Shown: positions 1-8,635 of the stretch, piece by piece | Layout of the letters: every line of letters starts with the position of its first letter | Position numbering within the stretch: position 1 is the stretch's first letter | NCBI RefSeq assembly: GCF_014947265.1 | Contig: NZ_JADCNK010000008.1 | Coordinates: 153,573 to 217,572, forward strand | Origin: Pedobacter sp014947265 | GTDB taxonomy: Bacteria > Bacteroidota > Bacteroidia > Sphingobacteriales > Sphingobacteriaceae | Direction: 5' to 3' | Length of the DNA: 64,000 bases | Notes under the pieces: model-generated | What the model saw: only the letters and a program-made list of their open reading frames with translations | The model's database searches: none | What the model was told of the DNA's origin: nothing | Made by a program: the position numbers and the translations under genes

Positions 1-1
1 C

Positions 2-760
2 TACACCACTTTTCCCAATAGCAACCTTTGTTTGGCCATCTATAAACAGAATAAAGTAACCTATGTTAACGATGGTAAAAATAATATTTGCAGTATAGCT
101 GTGGGGGGAAACAGATTTTCAAGCCGGATATATGGTTTTCATACCAGCCCCTTTAAAGTGAATCTACAAGGGGAACTTGACCAGGTCTGCATTATATTCC
201 GCGCCGCTGCCCTTGGTGCATTTACAGGTGAGAGTCTGGATGGGATTGGTACCGCCGATCGGGCCATGGAGGATTTCCTGCAGTTTAAAGATGGCTTTCT
301 GTTAGAGCAGGTTTTTGATGAGCATCATCCGGTTTTGAGGGCAAGGCTGTTGGAAAAAGCATTGCTTGGAAAGCTTAACGACCGTATTCCTTACAGGCTA
401 CGGGAAGCGCTCGAACACATCAGACTGGCCAGTTATTCAGGTCAGGATACCATTATCGAACTGCTCTGCAAGAAGCTGGGTATCAGTGACACTACGCTGT
501 ACCGCCTTTTCAAAACCCATTTAGGCCAGAACCCCCAGCAGTTTCTTAAGACCGTTCGGTTCAGGAGAGCATTGCCAGTATTACTCGGCAAGGAAGCCCC
601 GCTTACTCAGATTGGTCTGGATCACAATTATTATGATCAGGCACATTTCATAAAAGATTTCAGGGCTTTTGCCGGGCTGGCTCCAAAGAAGTTGCAAGGA
701 AAGATATCGTTAGCCCAGGACCAGCTGGCCTGGATTTTTGAAGAATCCAAACATGAATGA
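2..760 (+). CDS. AraC family transcriptional regulator, 5' partial
   Basis: DNA-binding regulator of the AraC/XylS family, cut by the window edge. The reading frame is open from base 2 with no stop, and the first possible in-window start is a weak TTG at 32, so the true start probably lies upstream. The N-terminal part resembles the sensing half of Bacteroidota AraC proteins. The last ~110 residues carry the two helix-turn-helix units: SDTTLYRLFKTHLGQNP, then DQAHFIKDFRAFAGLAPKKL, the usual AraC signature. It ends 56 bp before the S41 peptidase gene on the same strand and could control it. No ligand can be inferred. Confidence 0.85.
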   Translation, partial: YTTFPNSNLCLAIYKQNKVTYVNDGKNNICSIAVGGNRFSSRIYGFHTSPFKVNLQGELDQVCIIFRAAALGAFTGESLDGIGTADRAMEDFLQFKDGFLLEQVFDEHHPVLRARLLEKALLGKLNDRIPYRLREALEHIRLASYSGQDTIIELLCKKLGISDTTLYRLFKTHLGQNPQQFLKTVRFRRALPVLLGKEAPLTQIGLDHNYYDQAHFIKDFRAFAGLAPKKLQGKISLAQDQLAWIFEESKHE

Positions 761-816
761 TTTTTACAATTATTTGGTATAACTAATGTATTTCTTTGTG
801 CAAAATAAAGATTTTT

Positions 817-2433
817 ATGCGCAAACTTATCATTCTCTCAGCGATCTGCTTTTTCACTTCGTGTGCCTTAAGAAATACTAACAGACCAGGTTTCCCTTTG
901 GCAGGTCTGGAAACGGTTCCTCAGCTAAGCCACGCGCAGATGCTGGAGGACCATGATTCACTAGTCTCCCTTATCCATCAGGTAAGCCCCGTTATTTATT
1001 TCAACAAAGAGGTTCGCAGAATAGATTTTGACCGCTATGCCCGCCGGTTAAGGAAGAGCATCACCCCTAAAACGACGATGGCAGATTTTCTGCATATTGT
1101 AGACATGACACTGAATGTGGCACAGGATGGGCATTCGGGCAGGCTTGGAAGCTGGCAGCTGAATATCATGAGGACCAATTGGATACCCAATGGAATCATC
1201 AAACATATTGACAGCATTTCTATGGTGTACGGACATGCGTACGAAAAGTTTGCCAACCGTAATTTTACTAATAAACTGGAGCTGAACCTGGTGTATACCA
1301 ATGGGGATTATTATAACATGCTGCCCTTCTCCTACAAAGGGGCTAAATTTCCGGCATCGATGAAGCTCAGGAGCTGCAATGGTTTAAAGGTACATGCGTT
1401 TGTGAAAAAGCAATATGCCCATATTTCTCCGCTGAGATGGGATAGAGCCAACAGAAAGGTCTACCATGAGGCCTTCTATAAATCTGCCGAATTCTTTAAA
1501 AGAAGAGGTCTCCGGTTAGTTTTTGAAGATAAACAGGGCAACAGGAGGCAACTAAATGTATCCTTGGGAGACACGGTTAGCTTCGCTAAAAAAATTCTGC
1601 ACCCATTTGGCTACAATAACGAATCAGCTCCCCTGACAACACATTACTTTGAAAAGGAAGGTATTTTTTACGCGAAAATGCCGCTGATGGAGGAGGCCTA
1701 TGGCGATTCACTGGCAAAGCAGCTAAAGCCTTTTATCGAAAGAAGTATTGTAAAGTCTATAGTTCTCGATATAAGGGGGAATGGTGGTGGAAGCGACAAT
1801 ACCTACGCCAATTTTTTAGGCCGGATTATGAAGGATACCCTGAAGCAGGATGTTGTGGTTGGGAGGAATTTCAGCCCATACAACCAAAAACAGTTTAATG
1901 TCAATGCAGATTCGGTAAAGAGTAAAAAGGGGTTTTCCTTCAACGTTGATGTAGCTACGCTTAAGCAGCCCAAGATGTATTTTATTTCTATTCCGAACTT
2001 TACCTTTGTACTGCCTGACAGCCTGAACTATAGCTTTAAGGGGAAGGTTTATGTGCTCCAGGACAGATATATCTATTCCTCTGCCTCCAACCTTTCCAAT
2101 CTTGCAGCCAGGAATGATCAGCTGGTGAGCATCGGCGAAACACCAAATCTTTTGGGCGGACTTCAGACGAATCCTTCGATTCTGCAGTTGCCTCATAGTA
2201 AGATTATTTTTAGGATCGAGCCACAGATTGATTTTACCGGAGCAAAATCCGTTGTGGATGCTTTTCAAAATCATGTGGAACATCCGGTAAGCTATTCCAT
2301 AGAGGAACTTTACCAAAGGGTCACTTCATCAGACGATATTTTCGGGCGTGAATTCCTATATGAAAAGGATCCTATGTTTCTAAAGGTGCTGGAACTTGAA
2401 GGTGTCCAACTTAGAAACAAGCGCAGGCCATAG
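817..2433 (+). CDS. S41 family peptidase, lipoprotein
   Basis: Predicted surface- or periplasm-anchored serine protease of the C-terminal-processing (S41, tail-specific) family. The ATG at 817 gives a clean lipoprotein signal (MRKLIILSAICFFTSC, lipobox FTSC). An upstream in-frame TTG at 796 is less likely. The S41 core is visible as SIVLDIRGNGGGSDNTY and, further on, YIYSSASNLSNLAARN, which should hold the nucleophilic serine. No PDZ domain is obvious, as in many Bacteroidota S41 lipoproteins. The gene follows the AraC regulator closely and is followed by about 550 bp without an intact gene. The substrate is unknown. Family assignment is firm; the individual role is not. Confidence 0.85.
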   Translation: MRKLIILSAICFFTSCALRNTNRPGFPLAGLETVPQLSHAQMLEDHDSLVSLIHQVSPVIYFNKEVRRIDFDRYARRLRKSITPKTTMADFLHIVDMTLNVAQDGHSGRLGSWQLNIMRTNWIPNGIIKHIDSISMVYGHAYEKFANRNFTNKLELNLVYTNGDYYNMLPFSYKGAKFPASMKLRSCNGLKVHAFVKKQYAHISPLRWDRANRKVYHEAFYKSAEFFKRRGLRLVFEDKQGNRRQLNVSLGDTVSFAKKILHPFGYNNESAPLTTHYFEKEGIFYAKMPLMEEAYGDSLAKQLKPFIERSIVKSIVLDIRGNGGGSDNTYANFLGRIMKDTLKQDVVVGRNFSPYNQKQFNVNADSVKSKKGFSFNVDVATLKQPKMYFISIPNFTFVLPDSLNYSFKGKVYVLQDRYIYSSASNLSNLAARNDQLVSIGETPNLLGGLQTNPSILQLPHSKIIFRIEPQIDFTGAKSVVDAFQNHVEHPVSYSIEELYQRVTSSDDIFGREFLYEKDPMFLKVLELEGVQLRNKRRP

Positions 2434-2734
2434 TGCTCAGCAGATATTTTTACCCCAATGTATCCTGCTTTACACAGCGAATAGTTTGAATGACACAGCA
2501 CTTTAGATACAGTAGATAACTTTGTGGTGAAATTCCTGATGCTTTTAGCAAAGAGGCTATTTCCCTTATAAATATGTTGTTTTAAGCTAATTAACGCTAA
2601 ACGATAATTAGCATTTCTAAACCTGAGTTGGGTTATTAACACCCTCTTCTAAGGTTTAAAAACCTAATGTTAAAAAAGGTAGAAAAAAGATAGGATGCGA
2701 ACAGCAAACAGGGCCATAAAACCGGTTTAACTAC
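2434..2734. other. Intergenic, no gene seen
   Basis: AT-rich sequence between the S41 peptidase stop and the repeat-protein remnant. No intact ORF with family resemblance, no convincing terminator and no RNA gene were seen. Confidence 0.5.
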
Positions 2735-2911
2735 TTACTTCCTAACTACGACTATTTTGTGGACGAGCGCAGCACGTGATCCATCAGTAAGCGGTACAAC
2801 CGTACCATTTTTCCAGTATTGGGCTGTTCCTGATCCCCCATCCCGGTACCGGCCTACAAAAACATCAGCACCCGAAACAGCTATATTGGCACTATCTTTA
2901 CAGGCGGCGCT
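2735..2911 (-). pseudogene. Remnant of a YWKNG-repeat protein gene (3' end)
   Basis: Reading the minus strand from 2911 to the TAA at 2735-2737 gives about 58 codons with no start codon, closed upstream by a stop at 2912-2914. It includes VSGADVFVGRYRDGGSG, then AQYWKNGTVVPLTDGSR and a terminal VHKIVVV. This matches the C-terminal repeat of Bacteroidota proteins built from units like 'VYVAGYE..VAKYWKNG..V.LTDGT...A.SI.V'. Only the last repeat remains, so the bulk of the gene has been deleted. The resemblance is from memory of the repeat pattern, not a search. Confidence 0.6.
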
Positions 2912-2985
2912 TTAGTATTTTTAATGGTGTGGCTTAATAAGCCCCGGGATTTTATGATATTTGTCAGATCAAGATCTTACAACCT

Positions 2986-3921
2986 GTGAAAACCGCAAAA
3001 TATTACTTAGCCGCTATATTCGCTTATGCGATTTGGGGCTTTTTTAGTTTAGTTTTAAAACCTTTAAGCGCATATTCTTCGGTAGATATTTTATTTTACC
3101 GCATTTTTAGCTGCGCGATATTGATGCTCTTAATCACCGCGTTGTTTAAACGTGCCGAATTAGTTAAAACTTTTTCAACTATTAAGGCCTTACCTTCCAA
3201 ACAGAGACGAAATATGCTTTTGCTGAATATTGGAGGGAGTATCTTCCTAAACATCAACTGGTTCTCCTTTATTTACGTGCTTAATCAGGTAAGCATTAAG
3301 GCTACCTCCCTTGCCTATCTGGTTTGCCCTATTATTACTACCTTACTCGCTTACTGGCTTTTGCATGAAAAGCTTAACAAAGTACAATGGACGGCCGTTG
3401 GCTTAAGTATATTTGGCTGCCTGATGCTATCGTATGCCAATATTATGGATATGGTTTATGGCATTGTGATTGGGTTTAGCTACGCCGCTTACCTGGTAAG
3501 CCAGCGTAAAAATGTTGGGTTTGATAAGTTCATCCTGCTCACCTTTCACATTTCGCTTTCCGCACTCCTGCTGCTGCCCTTTTACCCTGCCTACAGCAGG
3601 CCTGTACCTACAGAAAAGCTTTTTTGGTTGCTCATAGAAGTGATAGCAGTTGGTTTTACAGTGATTCCACTGTTTTTGAATTTGTATGCTTTAAAGCGGT
3701 TAAACTCGTCAACAGTGGGAATGTTGCTTAATATTAATCCGATTATTGGATTTATGATAGCAGCTTTGGTATTCCATGAGTCCATTAGTCTATTACAAAT
3801 GGCGGCCTATAGTATCATTTTCATATCGGTTGTTGTTTTCAATGCGCATTACCTTTTAAAGAGGAAGCAAAGGCAACTGCCGGACAGGGATAATTTGGAT
3901 CTTGCCAAAGAGCCGGGTTAA
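2986..3921 (+). CDS. EamA/RarD-type drug/metabolite transporter
   Basis: Inner-membrane permease of the drug/metabolite superfamily with about ten hydrophobic segments in 311 residues. The start is a GTG (MKTAKYYLAAIFAYAIWGFF). Features typical of the RarD subgroup are the opening YAIWG, an early YRIF (RarD has HR), and NWFSFIYVLNQVSIKATSLAY followed by LLHEKL at the end of the first EamA unit. A second EamA unit ends in VFHESISL. The C-terminus is a basic cytoplasmic tail. RarD was named for chloramphenicol resistance, but the real substrate of most members is unknown, so no symbol is given. It stands alone between remnants and an AraC gene. Confidence 0.85.
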   Translation: MKTAKYYLAAIFAYAIWGFFSLVLKPLSAYSSVDILFYRIFSCAILMLLITALFKRAELVKTFSTIKALPSKQRRNMLLLNIGGSIFLNINWFSFIYVLNQVSIKATSLAYLVCPIITTLLAYWLLHEKLNKVQWTAVGLSIFGCLMLSYANIMDMVYGIVIGFSYAAYLVSQRKNVGFDKFILLTFHISLSALLLLPFYPAYSRPVPTEKLFWLLIEVIAVGFTVIPLFLNLYALKRLNSSTVGMLLNINPIIGFMIAALVFHESISLLQMAAYSIIFISVVVFNAHYLLKRKQRQLPDRDNLDLAKEPG

Positions 3922-3961
3922 TAAAAGAGTAAAGGTTATAAGGTTTTTAACCACCGATCTA

Positions 3962-3981
3962 CACAGATTTTTAGATCTGTG
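3962..3981. terminator. Hairpin after EamA gene
   Basis: Arms CACAGAT (3962-3968) and ATCTGTG (3975-3981) form a 7-bp hairpin about 40 bp after the EamA stop, followed by an AT-rich stretch. It may end transcription. The surrounding 'accaccgatctacacagat' wording also resembles dispersed palindromes of this group. Confidence 0.35.
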
Positions 3982-4130
3982 CTTAAATTATTTTTACCTG
4001 TACCAATAGCTTAACTTAACGGACATTGGAAACAGCCAGAAACAGGCGAAAAATATAATCGCTATTAGAGCGCGTTTTTTGCTGCAGGGTGAAATAATAC
4101 ATTTAGTTTTACCAGAAATATTTTTTAACC

Positions 4131-4880
4131 ATGGGAGGCACATTGGATTTTAAACTCGTTCAACCTGAGGAATCGATAAAAGATTTTGTTTATTGTTTTT
4201 CCTCGCTACAGAACTTTTCCAATGACCACAAGGCGGTAGTTACTCCCAATGGAAGAATTGACCTGATTTGTTCAAAAACCAATAATAACAAAATACAGGT
4301 TGCATTACTGGGGCTGGAAACCCAACCTAAATATCTGGATCAGGAAATATCGGATTTCTGTTCGGTCAGTTTTAATCCACTTGCCATAGAATATATTTTC
4401 GGCTTTCCGGTGGCTGATATCATCAATAGCGGGAGGCTGATGCCTGATGATTTCTGGGGTTTGAAAATAGAAGACCTCGATCATTTTGATGCCTTTTGTG
4501 ATTCGATGACCAGGAAAATCACTGCGCTCCTACCTGAAGACGTGGATGTACGGAAACGTAAATTGTTTGAACTGGTTTTTGCGCTGGACGGCGAGATTTC
4601 CGTTGCTGAACTCTGTGAAAAGATTTTGTGGAGCCCGCGCCAGATTAACCGGTATTTTAATCAACAGTTCGGACTTCCGTTGAAAGCGTATTGCAAAATC
4701 CTTCGTTTTCAGGCTTCCCTCTCCCATATCAAAGCCGGAACGCTTTATCCCCAACTTAATTTTACCGATCAGTCTCATTTTATTAAAGAGGTTAAACGCC
4801 TTTCGGGGGTTTCACCCAAAGAGTTGTATAAAAATAAAAACGACCGTTTTTTACAATTTTTAGTTGACGACCAAAAGTAA
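4131..4880 (+). CDS. AraC family transcriptional regulator
   Basis: 249-residue regulator. The N-terminal half (LVQPEESIKDFVYCFSSLQ, later DFCSVSFNPLAIEYIFG) resembles the DUF6597-type sensing domain common in Bacteroidota AraC proteins. The C-terminal half has two helix-turn-helix units: VAELCEKILWSPRQINRYF, then FTDQSHFIKEVKRLSGVSPK. It lies 22 bp upstream of the TetX-like monooxygenase on the same strand, so the two are probably co-transcribed and this protein is the likely local regulator. The inducer is not evident. Confidence 0.88.
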   Translation: MGGTLDFKLVQPEESIKDFVYCFSSLQNFSNDHKAVVTPNGRIDLICSKTNNNKIQVALLGLETQPKYLDQEISDFCSVSFNPLAIEYIFGFPVADIINSGRLMPDDFWGLKIEDLDHFDAFCDSMTRKITALLPEDVDVRKRKLFELVFALDGEISVAELCEKILWSPRQINRYFNQQFGLPLKAYCKILRFQASLSHIKAGTLYPQLNFTDQSHFIKEVKRLSGVSPKELYKNKNDRFLQFLVDDQK

Positions 4881-4902
4881 TTTTGTAGTCTAATTTAAAG
4901 AT

Positions 4903-6072
4903 ATGTTACTAAAAAACAAGCAGGTGGCCATTATAGGCGGTGGCCCTGGCGGACTTACGCTGGCAAGGCTTTTACAACAGAGGGGCATTGATGTTAAAGT
5001 ATATGAAAGGGATGCTAACCGAAGTGCACGGGTACAGGGTGCTCCGCTTGACCTGCACGAACATTCGGGGCTGGCCGCCATACGGAAAGCAGGATTACTG
5101 GATGCATTTAAAAACAATTATATGCCTGAAGCCGACAAAACAACGATTACCGATGAAAACGGTGAAGTGGTTTTTAGCGACCATGACCTCGAACGCATGA
5201 AAGAAGAAGATTTCGGGCATGAACATTTCCGTCCTGAAATAGACAGAGGTGCTTTACGGAAGATATTACTGGACTCATTGCATCCTGAAAATATAATTTG
5301 GGACAGCCAATTCCTCTTTATGGAAAAACAAAAAGATGGCTGGCTGTTACATTTTAAAAATGGATCGGAAACGTATGCTGACCTGGTGATTGGAGCAGAC
5401 GGTGCCAACTCAAAAATCAGGCCCTACATCACTGGCATTAAGGCGTTTTATTCGGGTATTACGATGCTTGAGGGAAATATAGATGATGCTGACCAACGGG
5501 TACCCGGAATTACCAGACTTCTCCGTGGCGGTAAATTAATGGCCTTCGGAAATGAAAAGAATATTCTAATGGGACAGAAAGCAGGTGGAGAAATCGGATT
5601 CTATGCAAGTTTTAAAACTGAAGAAAATTGGGCGGAAAGAAGCGGTTTAGATTTTTCGAGCCGGTTGCAGGTGTTGGAATGGTTTAAGAAAGAATATACC
5701 GGATGGAGTGACCTTTGGTACGGGCTGTTTGAAAATACTTCGGCTCCTTTTATTCCGAGGCCAATCAACTGCATGCCCTTAGATCAAACCTGGAACAGCC
5801 TTCCTGATACTACCATGATCGGCGATGCCGCCCATCTAATGCCGCCGTTTGCAGGAGAAGGCGTTAATATGGCGATGCTTGATGCCCTGGAATTGAGTGA
5901 AAGCCTGACAGGCAGCCATCATGTTTCTATATACGAAGCCATTGTATCATATGAAACAGCGATGCGGAAAAGGGCCTCAGAAATGGCGATGGAATCATTG
6001 AAAAACGGGGAAATGATGCACCATGCCAATGCCCTGTCAACGATGTGCAGTTTTTTTGGGGCCACAAGGTAG
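4903..6072 (+). CDS. TetX-like FAD-dependent monooxygenase
   Basis: Cytoplasmic class A flavoprotein monooxygenase of 389 residues, the length of TetX. The N-terminal Rossmann dinucleotide motif is VAIIGGGPGGLTLARLLQQR, followed by DVKVYERD and the TetX-like GAPLDLHEHSG. The second FAD motif is TMIGDAAHLMPPFAGEGVN (TetX has AGQGVN). TetX hydroxylates tetracyclines, but chromosomal homologues in environmental Bacteroidota act on unknown or varied substrates, so resistance should not be assumed. It is preceded by an AraC gene in the same orientation. After its stop there are about 630 bp without a recognised gene. Confidence 0.85.
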   Translation: MLLKNKQVAIIGGGPGGLTLARLLQQRGIDVKVYERDANRSARVQGAPLDLHEHSGLAAIRKAGLLDAFKNNYMPEADKTTITDENGEVVFSDHDLERMKEEDFGHEHFRPEIDRGALRKILLDSLHPENIIWDSQFLFMEKQKDGWLLHFKNGSETYADLVIGADGANSKIRPYITGIKAFYSGITMLEGNIDDADQRVPGITRLLRGGKLMAFGNEKNILMGQKAGGEIGFYASFKTEENWAERSGLDFSSRLQVLEWFKKEYTGWSDLWYGLFENTSAPFIPRPINCMPLDQTWNSLPDTTMIGDAAHLMPPFAGEGVNMAMLDALELSESLTGSHHVSIYEAIVSYETAMRKRASEMAMESLKNGEMMHHANALSTMCSFFGATR

Positions 6073-6701
6073 CTGATTTCACCAGACATTGCATTGACAA
6101 CCAAAGGTTGGCCAATATAAAGTATAATATAAGTCAAAAGCCACCCAACTTTCAGTATTGGCTTCCCAATCTCCACCCCTGAACGATGTAGGGTGGCTCA
6201 TCGAATCATCTTTCCATGAGATTATGCATAATTTCTGCCGTTTATTTTTATTAGCGGATTGTAATTATGCATCACTCATCTTCCCCTTTACTTCAATATA
6301 TTTTAATGGTGATCCAGGAAAGGAATATCTAATTATACTCCTTGCAAAAACATCAATCTGCTTTCATAGCCTCTGATATAAGATTTTAGTCGACGTATGA
6401 TTTAAAATATATATTTTGTAGTTTTATATGCTGTAAATTAGTATTTTTAAACATCAAAAATTAAAACCATGCTCAAAAAAACGCTCTCCTTAGCTTTCGA
6501 GGCCCAACAGGGCTTTCCTGGAATTTCCTGCCTGAAAGATCCACTTTTCATCCATTCGCATCCGTTTCCTGCTTCTCTTTAAAGGACTCCGGGTAAATAA
6601 TGCTTTAATAAATTCAGATTGAATTACGATTGATCATACTTCGTAATCAGTATCTCCCCCATCGTACACCATTATAACTAAACACCATTAAACCAAATTT
6701 T
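6073..6701. other. Intergenic with one possible short ORF
   Basis: No family-level hit was recognised. A 37-codon frame starts at the ATG at 6469 (MLKKTLSLAFEAQQGFPG) and stops at 6582, after AT-rich promoter-like sequence. It could be a leader peptide or a decayed peptide gene. Low support. Confidence 0.3.
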
Positions 6702-8474
6702 ATGAAAGTAACGCTGCTCCATATCGTAGAGATATTAAAAAAACATCTCCCACAGGATAATATGCCTGAAATATTGTTTGATTCGCCTTTAACAAATAAA
6801 GAGTACAACGACAAAAGACAAATATTTAATACCTATTTCCAATTCCGTCCGACCGCAATTGTATTCTGTACCAATACAGAACAGGTCTCGGAAGTGATTA
6901 AATGTATCAGAAAATACAATTACACAGGCCCCTTGAGCGTCCGTTCTGGTGGCCATGATCATGAAGGAGAATGTTCGGCTACTGATGCCCTTGTAATAGA
7001 CCTTTCAAAAATGACAAAGGTTGATATTGAGGCAGAACTCAATTATGCAACCATCCAGCCCGGCATTATGTTTATGGACCTGATTAAACAGATGAATGCC
7101 AGTAATGTGGGATTGCCGCACGGCACATGTTATTCTGTACGCATCGCTGGTTTTACATTTGGTGGCGGATGGGGACCCTGGACCCGTCAAAAGGGAATGG
7201 GATGCGAAAGCCTTGCCGGAGTAACCCTTGTATTGGGCGATGGCTCATACCGGACAATCATAGATAATAAGCTTATCCCGGAGTATGGAGGCCAACCAGT
7301 GGCAGACCTTAACGAAGAAGACCGCAAACTTTTGTGGGCATTACGCGGTGGCGGCGGCATGAGTTACGGCATTGTTACTGAACTCATTTATAAAACTTTC
7401 ACTTTGCCCGATTATACGACTAAATTCACTGTTGCATGGCAGCAAAAATTTGGTCAGGATATTCCTCCAGCTGTTGATATACTTAAACGTTGGGAAGCGC
7501 TTATAGGGTATAATAAAAATCCTGACTTGCTGGGTACCAACCTTAAAATAGTTGCCAAATTTAAAGATATACAGGATACCACTCCAGTGGATAAATCTTT
7601 ACATGATTGCTATTTCTATGGATATTTCATGGGTAATAAAGACAATTTCCTGAATCAGCAGGATTTTGAAGCCAACCTGAGAAAGATTATTGAAGAAAAT
7701 TGGTTTCCAGAGGATGAGTTTGGACAGTACAATGTTAATTTTGAAGACAGTATCGAGGCCGTATTATCCAATAATGTAACCAATGGCTCCGGTAAACTGA
7801 CGGCGATACCTGATGACAACAGGCGACAATGGAGTACATTCTCAGCCTGGGACAGAATTGTGAAATGGGATACCGGACAAGATAAACATCCGCTGTTGGA
7901 AGGTATATACGATACCGATAGTTTGCCTCCTCATTTTCAGGCTATTCCACCTGAAATAGACAAACCTGCCCCTCATAAAATTACTTCAAGGTTTGCCATG
8001 GTTACCGATGATGAAAAACTTGCTTCGGAGCGGAGAAAGAAACTGATTGAAAGCCTGGAATCAAACCTTTTAATTACTGAGGGTGAAAATCAAGGCATGA
8101 ATACTTATTTTACTTTGGGCGCTATTACGGGGAGCTATTACCGGGATTATGATTTTAATGCCAACCAGTTTCCGCAAGGCAGTTCTTTTGCATACAAAAA
8201 AACTTTTTACACGATCCAATATCAGGCCTGGTGGAACAATGACGGTCGCGAAAACCCGAAAGTGCAACCTTATGTAAACCGGGCTTTGGATTGGTTGGAG
8301 GCTTGCCGGGATTATGAGATCCCTGCTACTTACGGAGCCTTCATCAGTTTCAAAGACAGCAGCATTCCAACCCGTGTTTATTTTCAGGAAAGTTATGACC
8401 AGCTTAAAGAAATAAAAGAAACGTATTGCAATGATCCTGACAATTTGTTCAGCAGCCGCAAAACGATTATCTGA
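6702..8474 (+). CDS. FAD-linked oxidase, berberine-bridge-enzyme type (bicovalent flavin)
   Basis: Flavin oxidase of the PCMH/vanillyl-alcohol-oxidase fold, 590 residues. The FAD domain (about 45-220) holds both residues that anchor a bicovalent flavin: His85 in SVRSGGHDHEG and Cys143 in LPHGTCYSVRIAGFTFGGG. The substrate domain follows, and a BBE segment closes the protein (YDQLKEIKETY..DPDNLFSS). Enzymes of this type oxidise sugars, alcohols or alkaloid-like compounds, reducing oxygen to H2O2. There is no signal peptide. The gene lies 161 bp upstream of a lodA-like gene on the same strand, suggesting a common oxidase cluster. The substrate cannot be read from sequence. Confidence 0.85.
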   Translation: MKVTLLHIVEILKKHLPQDNMPEILFDSPLTNKEYNDKRQIFNTYFQFRPTAIVFCTNTEQVSEVIKCIRKYNYTGPLSVRSGGHDHEGECSATDALVIDLSKMTKVDIEAELNYATIQPGIMFMDLIKQMNASNVGLPHGTCYSVRIAGFTFGGGWGPWTRQKGMGCESLAGVTLVLGDGSYRTIIDNKLIPEYGGQPVADLNEEDRKLLWALRGGGGMSYGIVTELIYKTFTLPDYTTKFTVAWQQKFGQDIPPAVDILKRWEALIGYNKNPDLLGTNLKIVAKFKDIQDTTPVDKSLHDCYFYGYFMGNKDNFLNQQDFEANLRKIIEENWFPEDEFGQYNVNFEDSIEAVLSNNVTNGSGKLTAIPDDNRRQWSTFSAWDRIVKWDTGQDKHPLLEGIYDTDSLPPHFQAIPPEIDKPAPHKITSRFAMVTDDEKLASERRKKLIESLESNLLITEGENQGMNTYFTLGAITGSYYRDYDFNANQFPQGSSFAYKKTFYTIQYQAWWNNDGRENPKVQPYVNRALDWLEACRDYEIPATYGAFISFKDSSIPTRVYFQESYDQLKEIKETYCNDPDNLFSSRKTII

Positions 8475-8635
8475 TGGAATAAATTTCCCCGGCAAAACTG
8501 GTACAACATGCATTTTTTGGTAACCATCGCAAATTCAGGCACACTAACGTTTCCAGGGCGATGTTTTGTCCCTTGCTAACTACCAGATTGATTGATCCTC
8601 CATAAATACACTATAAAATCCAAAACCTATACAAT

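Noticed and set aside
1816..2316. 166-codon minus-strand frame inside the S41 peptidase gene
   Set aside because: Overlaps the catalytic domain of a clear family member; no recognisable features of its own.
4903..6072. Calling the TetX-like gene a tetracycline resistance gene
   Set aside because: Family resemblance is clear, but chromosomal homologues often do not act on tetracyclines; no evidence for the substrate here.
6158..6376. 72-codon plus-strand frame after the TetX-like gene
   Set aside because: Low-complexity, no recognisable family, no start signal; left as intergenic.
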